64,000 nucleotides of DNA, from the NCBI GenBank assembly GCA_037951105.1, contig JBAMJV010004001.1:1-64000 (forward strand). Direction: 5' to 3'. The notes beneath the pieces were generated by a model that saw only the letters and a list, made by a program, of their open reading frames with translations, was not told the DNA's origin and did no database searches. Position numbers and translations under genes: made by a program. Within the stretch, counting starts at the first letter, position 1, and each line of letters starts with the position of its first letter. The DNA comes from Echinarachnius parma. Lineage: Eukaryota; Echinodermata; Echinoidea; Clypeasteroida; Echinarachniidae. This document shows positions 24,454 to 36,589 of this stretch, piece after piece.

Positions 24454-25395
24454 CCAGTCAATATATGGCCTTGACCTCGGCAAAATTGCAACACGGGATT
24501 TTTTTCGGAATTCTGTTCAGGAAACTCCCCTTAACAACAAGTCCCAAGGAATCGAAGTTGCGGAAAGTGGTTTAATTTGCATAATATGCAAATTAGGTAT
24601 TGTTTAAAGGTAAAAATATTAAATTAATTGTAACAAAATATTTATATACTATATTGACGCCAGAAAAGTATGGCAACCCAATATTAGTATTATAAGGTAC
24701 ACGATGAACGCATACCCGTACTTGTAATGACTACATAATTTGCATAATATGCAAATTAGGTTCCCCAAAAAATAAAATATTCCATATTGTTGAACAAAAT
24801 AGACCTAGGGTTAGGTTTGATCGAGTGGATGCAAATGATAAAACCTTTATATTTTTAAGTTCAGATATAAAAAAGGTTAGGGTGGCACTCAATCGAAACG
24901 TTAGCATGAAAGTACTTTGCATAATATGCAAATGAGCTATAGTTTGATTGGATCAATATGAAGTTATGTATTGCTTAAAGTCTAGATGCACTATCATAGC
25001 CAGAATAGTGTGCACATCTAGTATCAAAAGCCAATATACCATAACACACGGTGACACGTATATCAGTTCAACATAATTTGCATATAATTTGCATAATATG
25101 TAAATTAATGTCCACAAAAATAGTAAAATATTGCACATTTTTATCAAAAAACGGACTTGTTGAGTGAATACAAACGTTAACACCTATATTTTTCAGGTCA
25201 GTAATACCAAGTATTTTTGTTAGACATCCTACCAAAACAGTAGGCCTGTAATTAAAGTGCTTTGCATAATACTCAAATGAGCTATTGAAACGGTTGCTGA
25301 TAATTTTAGTTTTTATGTAACTTTGCATTTACAAATGAATGAAAACTATAGGCTACAGAATGGTAATCAATTTGTACCAAGTTCAACGAACACAT
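24454..25395. repeat. Left terminal segment of a foldback family with ~345-bp tandem units
   Basis: Begins AGTCCAGTCAATAT..., the same terminus that reappears at 25396 and, inverted, near 26920. It contains about two tandem units of some 345 bp, each with TTTGCATAATATGCAAATTA near one side (24738, 25090) and a second TTTGCATAAT...CAAATGAGCTAT block (24918, 25262). It looks like an extra partial copy of the arm of the neighbouring foldback. Confidence 0.6.
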
Positions 25396-26935
25396 CTATA
25401 GTCCAGTCAATATCTATCTATAGGGTCTTGACCTCGACAAAATTGCAACATGGGAATTTTCTTCGGAATTCTTTTCAGGAAACTTCCCTGAACAACATAA
25501 TACAAGTCCTAAGAAATCGAAGCTACGGAAAGTGGTTTAATTTCCATTATAAATATAAGCTAATTTGCATATTTCTGAAATGCGGTGAGGGGTCATTTTC
25601 TATCTAGGAATAGCACAATATTGATAAAAACGATTATACTAGGGTCAATTAGGGCAAGGCATCCATTAACGGTGCTCATTTGCATGTGTCGTATAGGCAA
25701 CGCCCTAAAAGCTAAGATGGCTGCCCCTAATTTGCATATTTATGAATATTATTGGTTTTAAGTGGTTACAGCCTCTAATGAGCAATCATTCCGGATTATT
25801 ATTTGTCATTCGTGTTCTAAATATGTAGTGAAGCTATTTCAGATTAGTTGCCACCTTGGAAACCTCTATCAATGCATATAATTTGCATAATTGGGTTTTT
25901 TTACCTAATTTGCATATTCCCCCAAATTGAGTATATTGGGAGCCCGGAAAGTAAAAATTACAAGTTATACCACTTTTCCAAGGTTTTGGGGGGCAACAAG
26001 TCCATTTTTTATACTTATTTTCCATATAGCACCATGGCAACCTTCTTAAATCCAAGATGGCTGCTCCCCACATTTCACATGTAATGATACACAGCTTCAT
26101 TCTTTTGGTTATATTAGAACAATATTATAATTTTTGGACTCTCAATTATTCGAATTAGCAATTGGAATACTTAAATTGCAATGTGCTAACAGTGAATAAA
26201 TTATGCTCTAAAAAAATGCCGTTAAAGTGGCAAATAACATTATCTCCTTTAAAATGCCAAAGACGGCCATCTTGGATTTATATGGGTTGCCAAGGTGATA
26301 CGTCGAATTAAGTATCATAAATGGATTTCCTGCCCCAAAAAACCTTGGAAAAGTGGTATTTCACGTCATTTTTATTTTCCGGGTTCCCAATATACTCAAT
26401 TTGGGGGAATATGCAAATTAGGTAAATAATAAAATTATGCTAATTATATGCATTGCAAGAGGTTGCCAAGGCGGCAACCAAGCTGAAGTATCTTTGATAT
26501 ACATTTAGAACATGATTAAAGAAAAAAACACTATAATTATTGATTATTAGAGGCTGTAGCCAATGAAAACCTATAATATTCATAAATATGCAAATTAGGA
26601 AGCAGCCATCTTGGATTTCAGGGTTTTCTCCATATGGCACTCGCAAACGAGCACCGGAAATAGATTCCTTGCCCCAAAATACCTTACAATATTTGTTTTA
26701 ATTACTAGCGTACTATTCCTAGATAGAAAATGACCCCTGACCTTATTTCATAATTATGCAAATTTGCTAATTATCTTTATAATGCAAATTAAACCACTTT
26801 CCGCAGCTTCGATTTCTTATGACTTTTTTTTGGTTGTTAAGGGGAGTTTCCTGAACAGAATTCCGAAAAAAATCCCGTGTTGCAATTTTGCCGAGGTTAC
26901 CCCCTAATATTTGCTAGATTGACTGGACTATATAT
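25396..26935. mobile_element. Foldback transposon with ~700-bp diverged inverted arms
   Basis: Left terminus AGTCCAGTCAATAT at 25396 and its inverted match ATTGACTGGACT near 26919-26930. The arms pair along their length: GAAATCGAAGCTACGGAAAG against CTTTCCGCAGCTTCGATTTC, TCTATCTAGGAATAG against CTATTCCTAGATAGA, GCCACCTTGGAAACCTC against its partner near 26460, CCAAATTGAGTATATTGGGA against TCCCAATATACTCAATTTGG. The centre is near 26100-26250. Octamer-like ATTTGCAT and AAGATGGC/GCCATCTT motifs recur in both arms. No long frame. Family unknown. Confidence 0.75.
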
Positions 26936-27009
26936 ACCGTAACAGGAAAAAGAACTTTCCTATTTAAGTCATTATGATGATTATAACCACTACTTTCTTG
27001 AGCTTATTA

Positions 27010-27200
27010 TACAAATAGTGCATGGTTTGGAGTTGAATATACCAGAATAGACAACGATACATTTTTAATTTCTCGAGAGCGATTATATTGCATCGAGGCC
27101 GCAGGCCGAGTGCAATATAATCGCACGAGAGAAATTAAAAATGTAGAGGTGTCTATTGTGGAATATTTAACGACAATAAGCATGTACTATTTGTTATATA
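27010..27200. repeat. Hairpin-forming inverted repeat, ~90-bp arms
   Basis: ACATTTTTAATTTCTCGAGA...GCGATTATATTGCA pairs with TGCAATATAATCGC...AGAAATTAAAAATGTA around GGCCGCAGGCC. Weaker pairing extends outward to ACAAATAGT at both ends. Confidence 0.7.
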
Positions 27201-27453
27201 ATATGATTATTTTGAGGAACTGATATGGTTATCATGTTGATAAACCCAAATTGACCTTGCTCAAATTGTGAGTGTTCTCTCCAGCCATTGTCGGCCCTGC
27301 GTACTGTGTTAAGTGCCAGCGCGTATTAGAAATAATTGCGCGCTCTGCGCATTTCCCCCATTCAAGAACAAGCGCACAAGAGCACATTACGCACTCCAAG
27401 GCAATCCCCTGCGCAGCTCGTTTGGCTCTCTATGGTCAGTTTGTACATACTGA

Positions 27454-27483
27454 AAAGTTATAATACATATGTATTATAACTTT
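27454..27483. repeat. Perfect 30-bp palindrome centred on CATATG
   Basis: Fifteen bases either side of 27468/27469 match exactly (half site AAAGTTATAATACAT). Possibly a hairpin or a binding site for a dimer. Confidence 0.8.
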
Positions 27484-27693
27484 ACCATTGATTATACCGG
27501 ATTAAGCATCGGTAATCAACCAATGGGAATGCTCAATTTACCTTCATTATGACGTCATCATATTATATAACTAAATATCAAACAATATAGTCTATAGAAC
27601 ACGTTTCTATCTTGAGACATAATACCAAAAGTAAGAACAAGCATTATAAGACTGTCTTGTTGTGTTATCATAACGTTATTATATTAATTTTAA

Positions 27694-28046
27694 AGGGATC
27701 TAGTAACATTGTCAAAATCTACAGAATATTATGTATAACTCTAATGGACAGGTTTTCTCATATATTTTTGTTTTCGTATTAACAATAGAAACATGGAACA
27801 GGTTTTGTTTTTGGATTTCCCTCTCGTTATATCAAGATATGAAGATTGAAGCGTTCTTATTTTTAATTAGCTCTGGAAAGTTATTACTGTTTACAAAGTC
27901 AGTGCAATAAGTTAGCGAATAGCACTTTGCATTTTCGCACACTTCTCGGCCATATAACATACATTTACCGAATACTCACACATCGGTGTACATTTTATAA
28001 ACAAGTTATCACTGTTTGCACATATCAACAAAGTTACTAAATCCCT
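27694..28046 (+). mobile_element. MITE family B copy
   Basis: TTAA at 27690-27693, then AGGGATCTAGTAACATTGTC, with the right end GTTACTAAATCCCT at 28033-28046. The right TTAA is altered to ACGA. About 353 bp, non-coding. Confidence 0.75.
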
Positions 28047-29899
28047 ACGAACAGATTACATTCTTCCGCCACCATGAACTTATGAACTTGTGGTATGCCA
28101 ATAATTTTGTTAAGTTTGTAAATTTAAATATACGTCTAAAATAATATTCATCACTCAAATTACCACCCGAAGCAATCACGTTAAAGTAGAAATTCAAAGG
28201 GAATAGAATCAAGTTATTATGGTTTATTTTATTATAGAATGAGTTATTAAAGCAATTTGTGCAGTTAACAGGTCATGAAAGTGTTCAGTTTCATGTTTTA
28301 TGAAAATGAAATTTTAGTGAATTGACCCTCCCCTTTACCATGAAATCGGCACAGCAAAGTGGCTCTATGCGTGACGTAAGAGCCGGGCTTTGCGCTCCCG
28401 ACAGCTCTAGCTCGAACGGCGATCTACACGCAATTGTTCATAGAGTGGACGCAGTTCTCACTCTCTCAAAACGATTGAATATTGCCTGAATAATCAATAT
28501 CTGACACACAGTTGTCCTCTCATGTCCTGAAACATATCCTAATGTCAATATTCATGTCATTATTGGCATTGAAAAGGTGTCAATCTCCGTAAAATAACTG
28601 TTTACAACTCAATCCATTTTGCCGAATTGTTGTTCATATGTACACGGAGTATGAAAAACAAATCTATTATAGCTGTGTTTCAAAAGAAAATTACCTAGTA
28701 GAATCATGTTCCGAGCTAGAATTGCCTTTGTTATAACAATATATAATATTTCTTATCCATTTCAATATGTCAAACACTGGTAGAATAGTGTATTTCTCAC
28801 CGTTTTGTTTTGGTTTTGTTTCGTTTCGTAAAAGTTTCGTCCATCGAGAAATACATGCAAGCGCACGATCGTATACCCGGCCGTATACTATGCATATTGT
28901 GTATGTTATTGAACTAAAAGTAGTTCCAACGTATGCGCTATATTCGAAGCTTTCTACAGTCCACACGATCACGATCTCGCTCTAGAATTACATCTGACAG
29001 TTCAACATGGATGAAGAATTTCAACAAAACAGCCTGTTAATGGACTTCGAAGTATCCGTGAAGGAGCAAGCTAGCTAGCTAACACGTGCACTCGTTTGTT
29101 TTGATGCGCGCGCAGGATGTGTAAATCCGCCAGCGCTATCAGCCGTATAGGTAATGCGGCTGCCAATGTTCAGAGAAATCGCGTATGAATCGTAACAACA
29201 CAGGAGATCGCGAATCTAATTCACTCGACTTTTCAAGCTAAAGCATATAGAAACTAGCCATGATAGATCGACTAAAGTAATAACTATTCTTCGTTTTATT
29301 AAATTTCATTTGATTCATAATGATTATTAACTGTTTGTTTCCATAATGGAAGTGGTAAATTCTCCGTCTGATATGTCAAAGTGAAACTACATGTTGGTAC
29401 AAAATCTGTGCAGGCCTACTGCACGACACAGTCGTATAGTTTCCCCTTCTTTTTTTCACCTTTTTTCAACTTTTTTTGTCACAAACAATACATTTGTTGG
29501 AATATCATGATGAAAATATAAATGAGAAGCAAATTACAAACAATGTAGTATTATATTTTATTCTTGGTAAGTAAAAAATAGCACATAAGTTGAAGCTTGT
29601 CTTTCCAGCCTGGTATGTTATACGCTTATCTACATACAACCGCGGCAGCCGCCTGGGCTTCAAGCCCGGTTCTTACGTCACAGCTAAAGGCCGTTTCGTG
29701 TAGCGATTGAGCGAATTTGTCCCTGGGAATAGGGTGATGTTTTCACCCTAATTTCGCTTTTATGGACGCGTTATATTGTTTGAATGTCAGTCAAGCTCAT
29801 TATATGGCTTATAAGCTTTCTGTAGATATGAATATCGTCATATTTAGGGGTTTTCTTTGATTTTCTCCTTTAAGATTATCATTCAACAACATAAAGAAT
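28047..29899. other. Intronic stretch with TGACGTAAG inverted repeats and a short plus-strand frame
   Basis: GTGACGTAAGAGCCGGGCTT (about 28371) is matched in inverted form by AAGCCCGGTTCTTACGTCAC (about 29663). Between them at 29007-29078 lies a 23-codon frame starting MDEEFQQNSLL in a good initiation context but with no domain. The pair could be the ends of an unrecognised transposon or part of a bidirectional regulatory region; TGACGTAA is a CRE-like core. Confidence 0.3.
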
Positions 29900-30009
29900 C
29901 ACTGAATGATGGATCATCTAGGTTTGGTTATTAATCAGAGGAAAACCAATGACATCAATTGATTTATAAATATATAGATCCCCAAATCCATATAAGTTAT
30001 TTGACTTAC

Positions 30010-30280
30010 CTATGCTCTTCATGTCATAACATCAACGCAACGTTTTGACATTGGTAGCATTGTCTATCGATGGGTTTTGTCAGTTCTATCTCTCCAATGT
30101 CTTCAATCATGAAGAAGCCACAAATTATGAAAAGAAAAAAAAATAGTTTTCATATATCTATTATCTATAGTGTTCCCCAAAGAGTTCCTTCAGGATAAAT
30201 GTTGGCAGAAACAAAAATGTATTCTTATAGTAGTCCCTGTACTCTTCTCATCTGACAGGTGCACAGCTATTTAAAAAGTA
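30010..30280 (-). other. Gene B putative 5' untranslated exon
   Basis: Ends at GCATAG|GTAAGTC (30010/30009), the counterpart of the gene A donor at 8654. The start is estimated about 30 bp downstream of the TATA box. No long frame runs into the donor, so it is probably untranslated. Confidence 0.5.
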
Positions 30281-30305
30281 TACTGCATGCACATTAACAT
30301 CGGCC

Positions 30306-30367
30306 TCTTTATATATGCGGAAGTTGACATGAAAGAGAAAGGCTTTGGGCGAGGCTTTTTCGACCAA
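30306..30367 (-). promoter_or_regulatory. Gene B core promoter: TATA box and inverted CCAAT
   Basis: On the minus strand ATATATAAAG occurs at about 30307-30316 and ATTGG (plus CCAAT, 30363-30367) about 50 bp upstream of it. Spacing and orientation suit transcription of gene B towards lower coordinates. Gene A has a CCAAT and a degenerate TATA in the same order. Confidence 0.55.
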
Positions 30368-30708
30368 TCACCATTCAGTGATCGTGTTAACACAAGCGAA
30401 ACTACGACGGGTCCCGATCGGTGGTGTAGGCGTGGTCTATAAAACAACACTTTTTCCTTTTGAAATGTTCAATAATTGTATTTAACCAGCCAACCGAATG
30501 AGACCTTTAGTATACATTTAGATATTTTGTTGAGGTCCACAAATACAACTGATGGTATACGTTCGAAGTTATGGCTCCGAAACTGATTCATTTTGTTGCC
30601 TACTCGAAATAATTCATGATAGTGACCATGTTTCCAAAACATATAACCAGAAAGCCTATACGGAAATTTAAGAGTGTCATATTTCATAAATACGGAGCTC
30701 GATACAGT

Positions 30709-30850
30709 CAAACCTGTGTATGACCATCCAGAGAAATAGAAAAAGTGGCCACTATAGACAGTTTCCATCACATTGTTTTTTTTTCTCTGCCAGGGATCAC
30801 TTTCGGTGGCCAGTATAGGCAGGTTGGCTGCTATAGACAGGTGGCCGCAG
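30709..30850. repeat. Possible pogo/Tc-like transposon end
   Basis: CAGTCAAACCTGTGTATGACC at 30706 onwards (quoted in part), followed by GTGGCCACTATAGACAG and GTATAGGCAGGTTGGC and GCTATAGACAGGTGGCC. This repeated wording is typical of transposon termini in marine invertebrates. The other end was not located. Confidence 0.35.
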
Positions 30851-31199
30851 AAAATTATTCCACTTTCACTGAATGCCATAGTAATATTATGAATATCAGT
30901 TTGAACGAATATACTAGCTTTTTCACTATTATTAAACAAATTGATTGTTAAATATACCAGAAAATATGATGTAAGAACTATACATTTTCGAGTTGATACA
31001 TACCGTCATACACAACACATTTTCTATCAAGTGACTTTAAAACATAGATTTCTTATTTTGTAAACTTTCAATGTGATGATAGAAATTATTTCTTTAGAAA
31101 GTTTAAACAAAAGAAACCCCAAACAGCATTGTCAAGTATTGTCAAAATAAATTACAACAATTTGATTTTGATGCGTATGTTAAATTTTACAACTGGTGA

Positions 31200-31700
31200 A
31201 TGTGAAGGGATTAACAAGTCAAGGCCCATAGAAATGTACATCGGTTCAACAATATTATCACCATCGGCCTAATATGTAGACAAACGGGACCTGGTTAAAA
31301 TGAATAATATCGGAAATGTTCACAACTGTGAGCCATTTAAGACTGCTGTATACATGTAAAGTATAATTGATTTTGCCAATGTTACATATTTCATTTGGGC
31401 ATCTCCGGGACAACCCGGTTATTATTACACGCATCAAATGAATCACAAAGCTTCACGAGGTTGTCAACAAAGCATCACGATCTTCATGACTAGCTGTGCG
31501 TGAGTTAGTCGTCGAACATGATCAACTAAAATATAATGTACTTACAATACGTCTCATAATGATTGCCGTCACGTACAAATATACCATCATGACAATTAAC
31601 TATCGATTTTGATGATTGTTTAATTGAATAACTGTATGCCAACATGATTTTACCAGAGTACACAATGTACGGAGTAATGCATTCAGGCAATGATTGTACC
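31200..31700. repeat. Upstream flank of gene B, paralogous to 9990-10330
   Basis: Collinear blocks with gene A's flank (GAAATGTTCACAACTG, AAGACTGCTGTA, ACACGCATCAAATGAATCA, AACATGATCAACTAAAATAT). Non-coding in both copies. Confidence 0.55.
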
Positions 31701-32463
31701 TTGCCTGGTCACATTATCCCATGTGTGAGAAAACAATAGATGCCGCACACTAAAACCGATATTTACAGTTATGACGGCATCCACAGCTTGTTATTAATGA
31801 CGATGAGTATGAATGATAACAAATATGCAGTTTAGATAACTAATAAGCATAGTGGGTGACTGTGTCATCTCTGTCCAGTGCAATGAAGGCCAAGTATGTA
31901 GTACTGTATTTCTGGTTTGTTGTGTACATTTGTTTACATTCCACAGGCTAAAATCACTTCCGGCTTCTCCCAACATGTCTGTAAACACTGATTATTTATT
32001 TCATTAATTTTATCGAAAAGAATAACTTTAAGTAAAACCATAAAAGGTTATGCCTCAACTTACCTAATTAATATTTATTCACCCTTTTTGTTTTCGTCCA
32101 TTGTATTATTTTACAGATCATGCTTGAGTATTGGTCAAGGTTTGTAGATATGCAAGTAAACCTGCTGTACAGCCTTGAATATGAAGAAATATTTTTGAAA
32201 TACCAAATGAAAGAGTTCTTCTTCTAGTAGTCTGCCCACAGGCAGGTTTTAACTTATCATAATCAAACTTATCTAAGTGATCTTTCTTTAAAATGTAATA
32301 TGACCCTTGTGTCACCGAGTCAAAGAGCATTTTACGCTTCCTTCCTATTGGTCTTTTCCCTTCTATAACAGGTTCATAAGATTATTATGAATAACTTTGT
32401 GTGCAAGCCATGCTTGCTTTCTCTTATTTATGATGCTAATTAGACGTTTTTTGTTCTCTTAAA
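31701..32463. other. Gene-free stretch
   Basis: No domain, no repeat recognised; short frames only. Confidence 0.4.
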
Positions 32464-33577
32464 CACTTAGAAAAAAAAGGGTCAATTTTGCTCCTTTATA
32501 AAGGTGCAAACCGCTTTACACAGGTTGCTCATTTAAAGGTGCATAATTCCACGTTAACAGGTTAAGGTGAAGGTGTAAAGATGCACATTGCATGTTTGGA
32601 CCTTTATTGTGCCATAAAGGTGCAACTCTGCACAATTAGAGTTCTATATTGCACCTTAACGGTGCAACTTTTAACCTTCAAATTATTTGGTGCAGCTAAA
32701 GCACTTTGCCAGAAGTTGTAAAGTTGCACTTTTTAAAGGGACTTAGTAACATTGTCCAAATCCTCAAAATTCACTTGCAATTTTAGTGGTTCCCTCATAT
32801 CTTGTTGTATTCGTATTAAAAATAAAAGCATGGGACAGGTTTCGGTTTTTCAAATTTCTATTTCTTTAAAAAGATATTTACGATTGAAGTGTTCAGATGT
32901 TAAATTATCCACTGAATCATTCAAACCGTGTACAAAGTGAATGCAATGAATTATTGAATACCACTTTGCATTTTTGCTCAATACTCGGTCATTTAACGTC
33001 CATTTAACTGGAAATTTGTACACAACACCCAGTGGATAATAACAATATACATTGTATCAACCATTTATCACTTTTTGCACATGTCAGCAAAGTAACTAAA
33101 TCCATTTAAGGTGCTCCCAGTGTGGCAACGGTTTGCACCGATATAGGTGCAAAGTTAATCCTTGTTTACTTAGCGTATATTTAAACAACTTATTTTTTTT
33201 TTTTTTTATCTCTGAAACAAATATTAATGGATCAGTAAAATAACTTAGCAAAATAAATTTAGTAAAACATGTTTGCACTTGATTTCTTTGCATCTTTTAA
33301 AGGTGAAAATTTGCAACGGTGACAGCTCATTTAAAGGTGGATCTTTGCACCTGTAGGTATGGTGTAAAGTTAAACTTTGGATTAAAGGTGCAACGTTAAA
33401 CACACATTGGTCAGATTGGCATGTTAGGGTGCTATGATGCAGCCAAATGATGGAACGATGCACCTTTAACCCGGAGGTGTAAGATGTTTGTTAATATAAA
33501 GGTGCAAATGTGCACCCATAAAGGTGCTGCCAGTGTGGCAAAAAAAGGGTGCAAAAGTAACCCATTTTTTCTTAGTG
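32464..33577. mobile_element. CACTA-like non-autonomous element rich in AAGGTGCAA units
   Basis: Left end CACTTAGAAAAAAAAGGGTC and right end (minus strand) CACTAAGAAAAAATGGGTTA are imperfect inverted repeats; CACT ends suggest EnSpm/CACTA or Chapaev. The body is built from dozens of short variants of AAGGTGCAA / TTGCACCTT in both orientations. A full MITE B is inserted at 32737-33105. I could not identify a 2-4 bp target duplication. Confidence 0.55.
32737..33105 (+). mobile_element. MITE family B copy nested in the CACTA-like element
   Basis: Starts AGGGACTTAGTAACATTGTC and ends AAAGTAACTAAATCCAT, flanked by TTAA at 32733-32736 and 33106-33109. Removing it with one TTAA restores a continuous AAGTTGCACTTTTTAAGGTGC-type repeat of the host element (quoted approximately). 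Confidence 0.8.
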
Positions 33578-33723
33578 TGTACTTTTCTTTACACTTCTTC
33601 ATTTCTGATTCATATGTCCAATTGAAAGAGTTATGGTTGCATAATTCAGCATAAATATTAGTCAAATTCCAAATAAAAGTAAAATTCAAGATTAACATAC
33701 AAATTATTGGGCAGCGATAGGAA

Positions 33724-34384
33724 CACTGCTGGCTACTAGAATTTAATGCAGACAAATGTGTCGTCCTACGTATTAGAGCAGCATTAGAGTACCAGTATAG
33801 TCTCAACGGCATTTACCTGCGGGAGGTGACTGAGCAGAGAGACTTGGGTATAGTCATGAGTAATACCCTTACACCAACTAGACATGTTCAAGACTTAGTA
33901 AAGAAGGCTCACCGAAAGATTGCAATGTTTCGTCGCTGCTTTTCTGGATTAGATGAAGTGAAAACCACCGTACTCTACCAGTCCTTAGTAAGACCAGCGT
34001 TGGAATTTACCTCTACGGCTTGGAGCCCAATCACGAAAAAAGATATTGAGGCATTAGAAAAGGTGCAGACAAGATGCTTGCGGCTATGTAAGAAAGAGAT
34101 CAACATTGAATCGCTTGAGGTGAGAAGACAGAGGACTGATTTGATAGATACGTACAAGTTCTTAAATGGACATTATAAGTCTCAACCAGATAAGTTCTTC
34201 TCGAAACCACTTAGGAATCTAAGAGGGCATTCAAATAAGTTATTTCTTAGTCGCACCAGAACGAAATTGGCAGGCCACTTTTAATCCAATAGAGTGGTTA
34301 AGCACTGGAATTTGTTGCCTGAAAAGACGGTGTCTGCGCCAACTGTGGAATCTTTTAAGAGAAATTTGAGAGCCCTTCCCATAT
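33724..34384 (+). pseudogene. LINE reverse transcriptase C-terminal fragment (CR1/L2 group)
   Basis: Frames read FNADKCVVLRI, then RDLGIVMSNTLTPTRHVQDL, KKAHRKIAMFRRCF, YQSLVRPALEFTSTAWSP, and after one in-frame stop at about 34282 VVKHWNLLPEKTVSAPTVESF. This is the region following the FADD box in CR1/L2 elements. The catalytic domain and the 3' tail are missing. It directly follows the CACTA-like element. Confidence 0.85.
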
Positions 34385-34439
34385 GAAAATAGGGTTAATT
34401 AATCTACCAAATAAACCAAGTAAGTATACCAAGTATACC

Positions 34440-36126
34440 AGGTTCTGACACCTGGGGGGATGATTTGCCGTTCACCGGACCAAGACCAATTTGCTCGCGG
34501 CCGAGACCACCAGCCGAAATATTTCGAGACCAAGACAATTGCTTGAAAGTCCTCTCAGTTTAGATGGTCGTGACCAGGCGTGCCGGAAGAAGTTTTGGAT
34601 TTGGGGGTGGGGGCACAACCTATGGGGGCTCACGATTTTATGTGTGTAGGGGCTCATGCCCAACCACACTCACAGTGCTGCCAACTTTGAGCCAGATGTG
34701 AGAGTGACACATAGCAAGGAGCGAAGCGACCAAGCCCAAGGGAGCGAAGATACTGAGCGGGGGGAGGGTGTGGGAGGGAGGTATCCCCCCTCCCACGGTA
34801 GGGAGCTTTTGCATTTTTGGACTTGAAATTGTGCAATCTGGTGCTTACCTAGATAGGAAATTCGGGCTTCGGCTTAACATTGACTAGATGGGGGGTTAGA
34901 TGTTAATATGGTCGTGACCAGGCGTTCCGGAAGAAGTTTTGGATTTGGGGGTTTGGGGGGTTGGAGGCAAATCTATGGGGGATCACAATTTTGTGTGTGT
35001 AGGGGCTCATGTCCAACCACACTCGAGTGCAGCCAACTTTGAGCCAGATGTGAGAGTGAGACCTTGCAAAGAGCGAAGCGACCAAGCTCGAGGGAGCGAA
35101 GAAACATGGGGGGAGGGTGTGGGGGGAGGGGAGGGGGATCCCCCCTCCCACGGTAGAGAGCATTAGCATTTTTTGACTTGAAATTGTGCAATCTGGTGCT
35201 TACCTAGATAGGAAATTCGGGCTTAACATTGACTAGTCTGGGAAAGCGTGTTATGATTTGATCGACCAGAAATTTTGAATATAATATGTTCACGAAGAAA
35301 ACAAATAATTGGCACACTAATAATTATGCACCCCAACATAGGGAGCGAAGTGTCTGAGCGGGAGGGAGGTGTTCCCCCTCCCACGGTAGGGAGATTTTGC
35401 ATTTTTGGACTTGAAATTGTGCAATCTGGTGCTTACTTATAGATAGGAAATTCGGGCTTAACATTGACTGTATCTGGGAAAGCGTGATATGATTTGATCG
35501 ACCAGAAATTTTGAATATAATATGTTCACGAAGAAAACAAATAATTGACACACTAATGAATATGCACCCCAACACAAACACAAATATTGTATTTATATTT
35601 AGCGTCATACACAGTTCCAACATCACAATATGCCACATTATGTATGATCCAACAACTTAGCCTATTGCCAAGAATGAGTCCCGAGGGGCGAAGCTGCCGA
35701 GGGCTGGGGCAGAGCCAAATAGCGAGGGTTTGGGAGGGGGTATATATCCCCTTCCCACGGAGAAGATTTTGCATTTATATATATACTTGAAATGGTGCAA
35801 TTTGGTGCACGTCACACAAGCAGCCAGAGCAATGCCAGCCTACACTGGAACTATGTGGCCCGGTATACAGAAAACAATACTCACCCAAGACCATACGCAA
35901 GTTAAACAACAAACTGAGATAATCTGTTCGCGCGCAAAGCGCGCAGCGAAAATTTAAAATGGATGTATAAATTGCTTTTTTAAACGTTATAATTAACAAG
36001 CCTTAGCTCATCAAACTTATGTATTCTTTCCCACTCATATACATATATAAAACAAAAAAATATAACTATCCTTCGCTAAAAGCTCACCCCCCCCCCCCCC
36101 CCCCCCCCCCGTTGTCTACGCCCCTG
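34440..36126. mobile_element. Composite hAT-like repeat with about four tandem inner units
   Basis: Right end GTTGTCTACGCCCCTG corresponds to a CAGGGGCGTAGAC terminus, ending 36126. Inside, variants of one unit recur near 34680-34880, 35010-35230, 35230-35460 and 35460-35800: GGAGCGAAG, CCCTCCCACGGTAGGGAG, GACTTGAAATTGTGCAATCT, AGGAAATTCGGGCTTA. GTTCGCGCGCAAAGCGCGC near 35927 and a C run of about 26 (36087-36110) match the remnants at 22081 and 4246. The left end and a target duplication were not found. Confidence 0.6.
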
Positions 36127-36339
36127 CTTACCGCGACATTTTATGCCGTCTTTCATGACCGGCAGTTGTCAGACGATCATTTTCTCTGCCTCTTCGAAGC
36201 GGTTTAGTTTTGGGCTAAAATCTCACTTTTGGGCTAAAATTAAAAAATGTACACCAACAAATTTGAAATCTCCATATAAAAATAGGTCAATTTAGGCTTA
36301 TTTCCCAAAATGTATAATGAAATTTTCACAAAAGTACAT

Positions 36340-36545
36340 AAGTCACCGGACTTACTTCCTTTTCCTTCCAACCCCTTTCCCCTCCCCTCCCCACCCACAC
36401 CCTATCTCTTCCTTTTCCTTCCCCACCCCCTCCCCTTCCCCTCTCCACCCACCTACACCCTCCCTCTTCCTTTTCCTTCCCCACTCTTCTCCCCTCCCAC
36501 CTCCCCACCCACACACACACACCCTCTCCCTTTTTTCCCTTTCGT
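36340..36545. repeat. CT-rich polypyrimidine tract
   Basis: About 190 bp almost purely C and T, with CCTTCCCC and CACCCAC units. Proline/serine frames here are artefacts of the tract. Confidence 0.85.
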
Positions 36546-36589
36546 TCTATATATGTATATAATGTATATATTTGTGTAAGCGAAAGGTG

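Larger units (their letters stand above)
23760..30009 (-). other. Gene B intron 1, inflated by insertions
   Basis: From donor CATAG|GTAAGTCAA at 30009 to acceptor at 23760, 6.25 kb against 686 bp in gene A. Most of the extra length is identifiable: MITE A at 24070, the octamer-rich foldback at 24454-26935, hairpins at 27010-27483, MITE B at 27694. The 110 bp next to the donor still aligns with gene A. Confidence 0.6.

Noticed and set aside
36310-36579. Overlapping proline/serine-rich frames
   Set aside because: Polypyrimidine tract; every frame is open because the tract lacks A and G.
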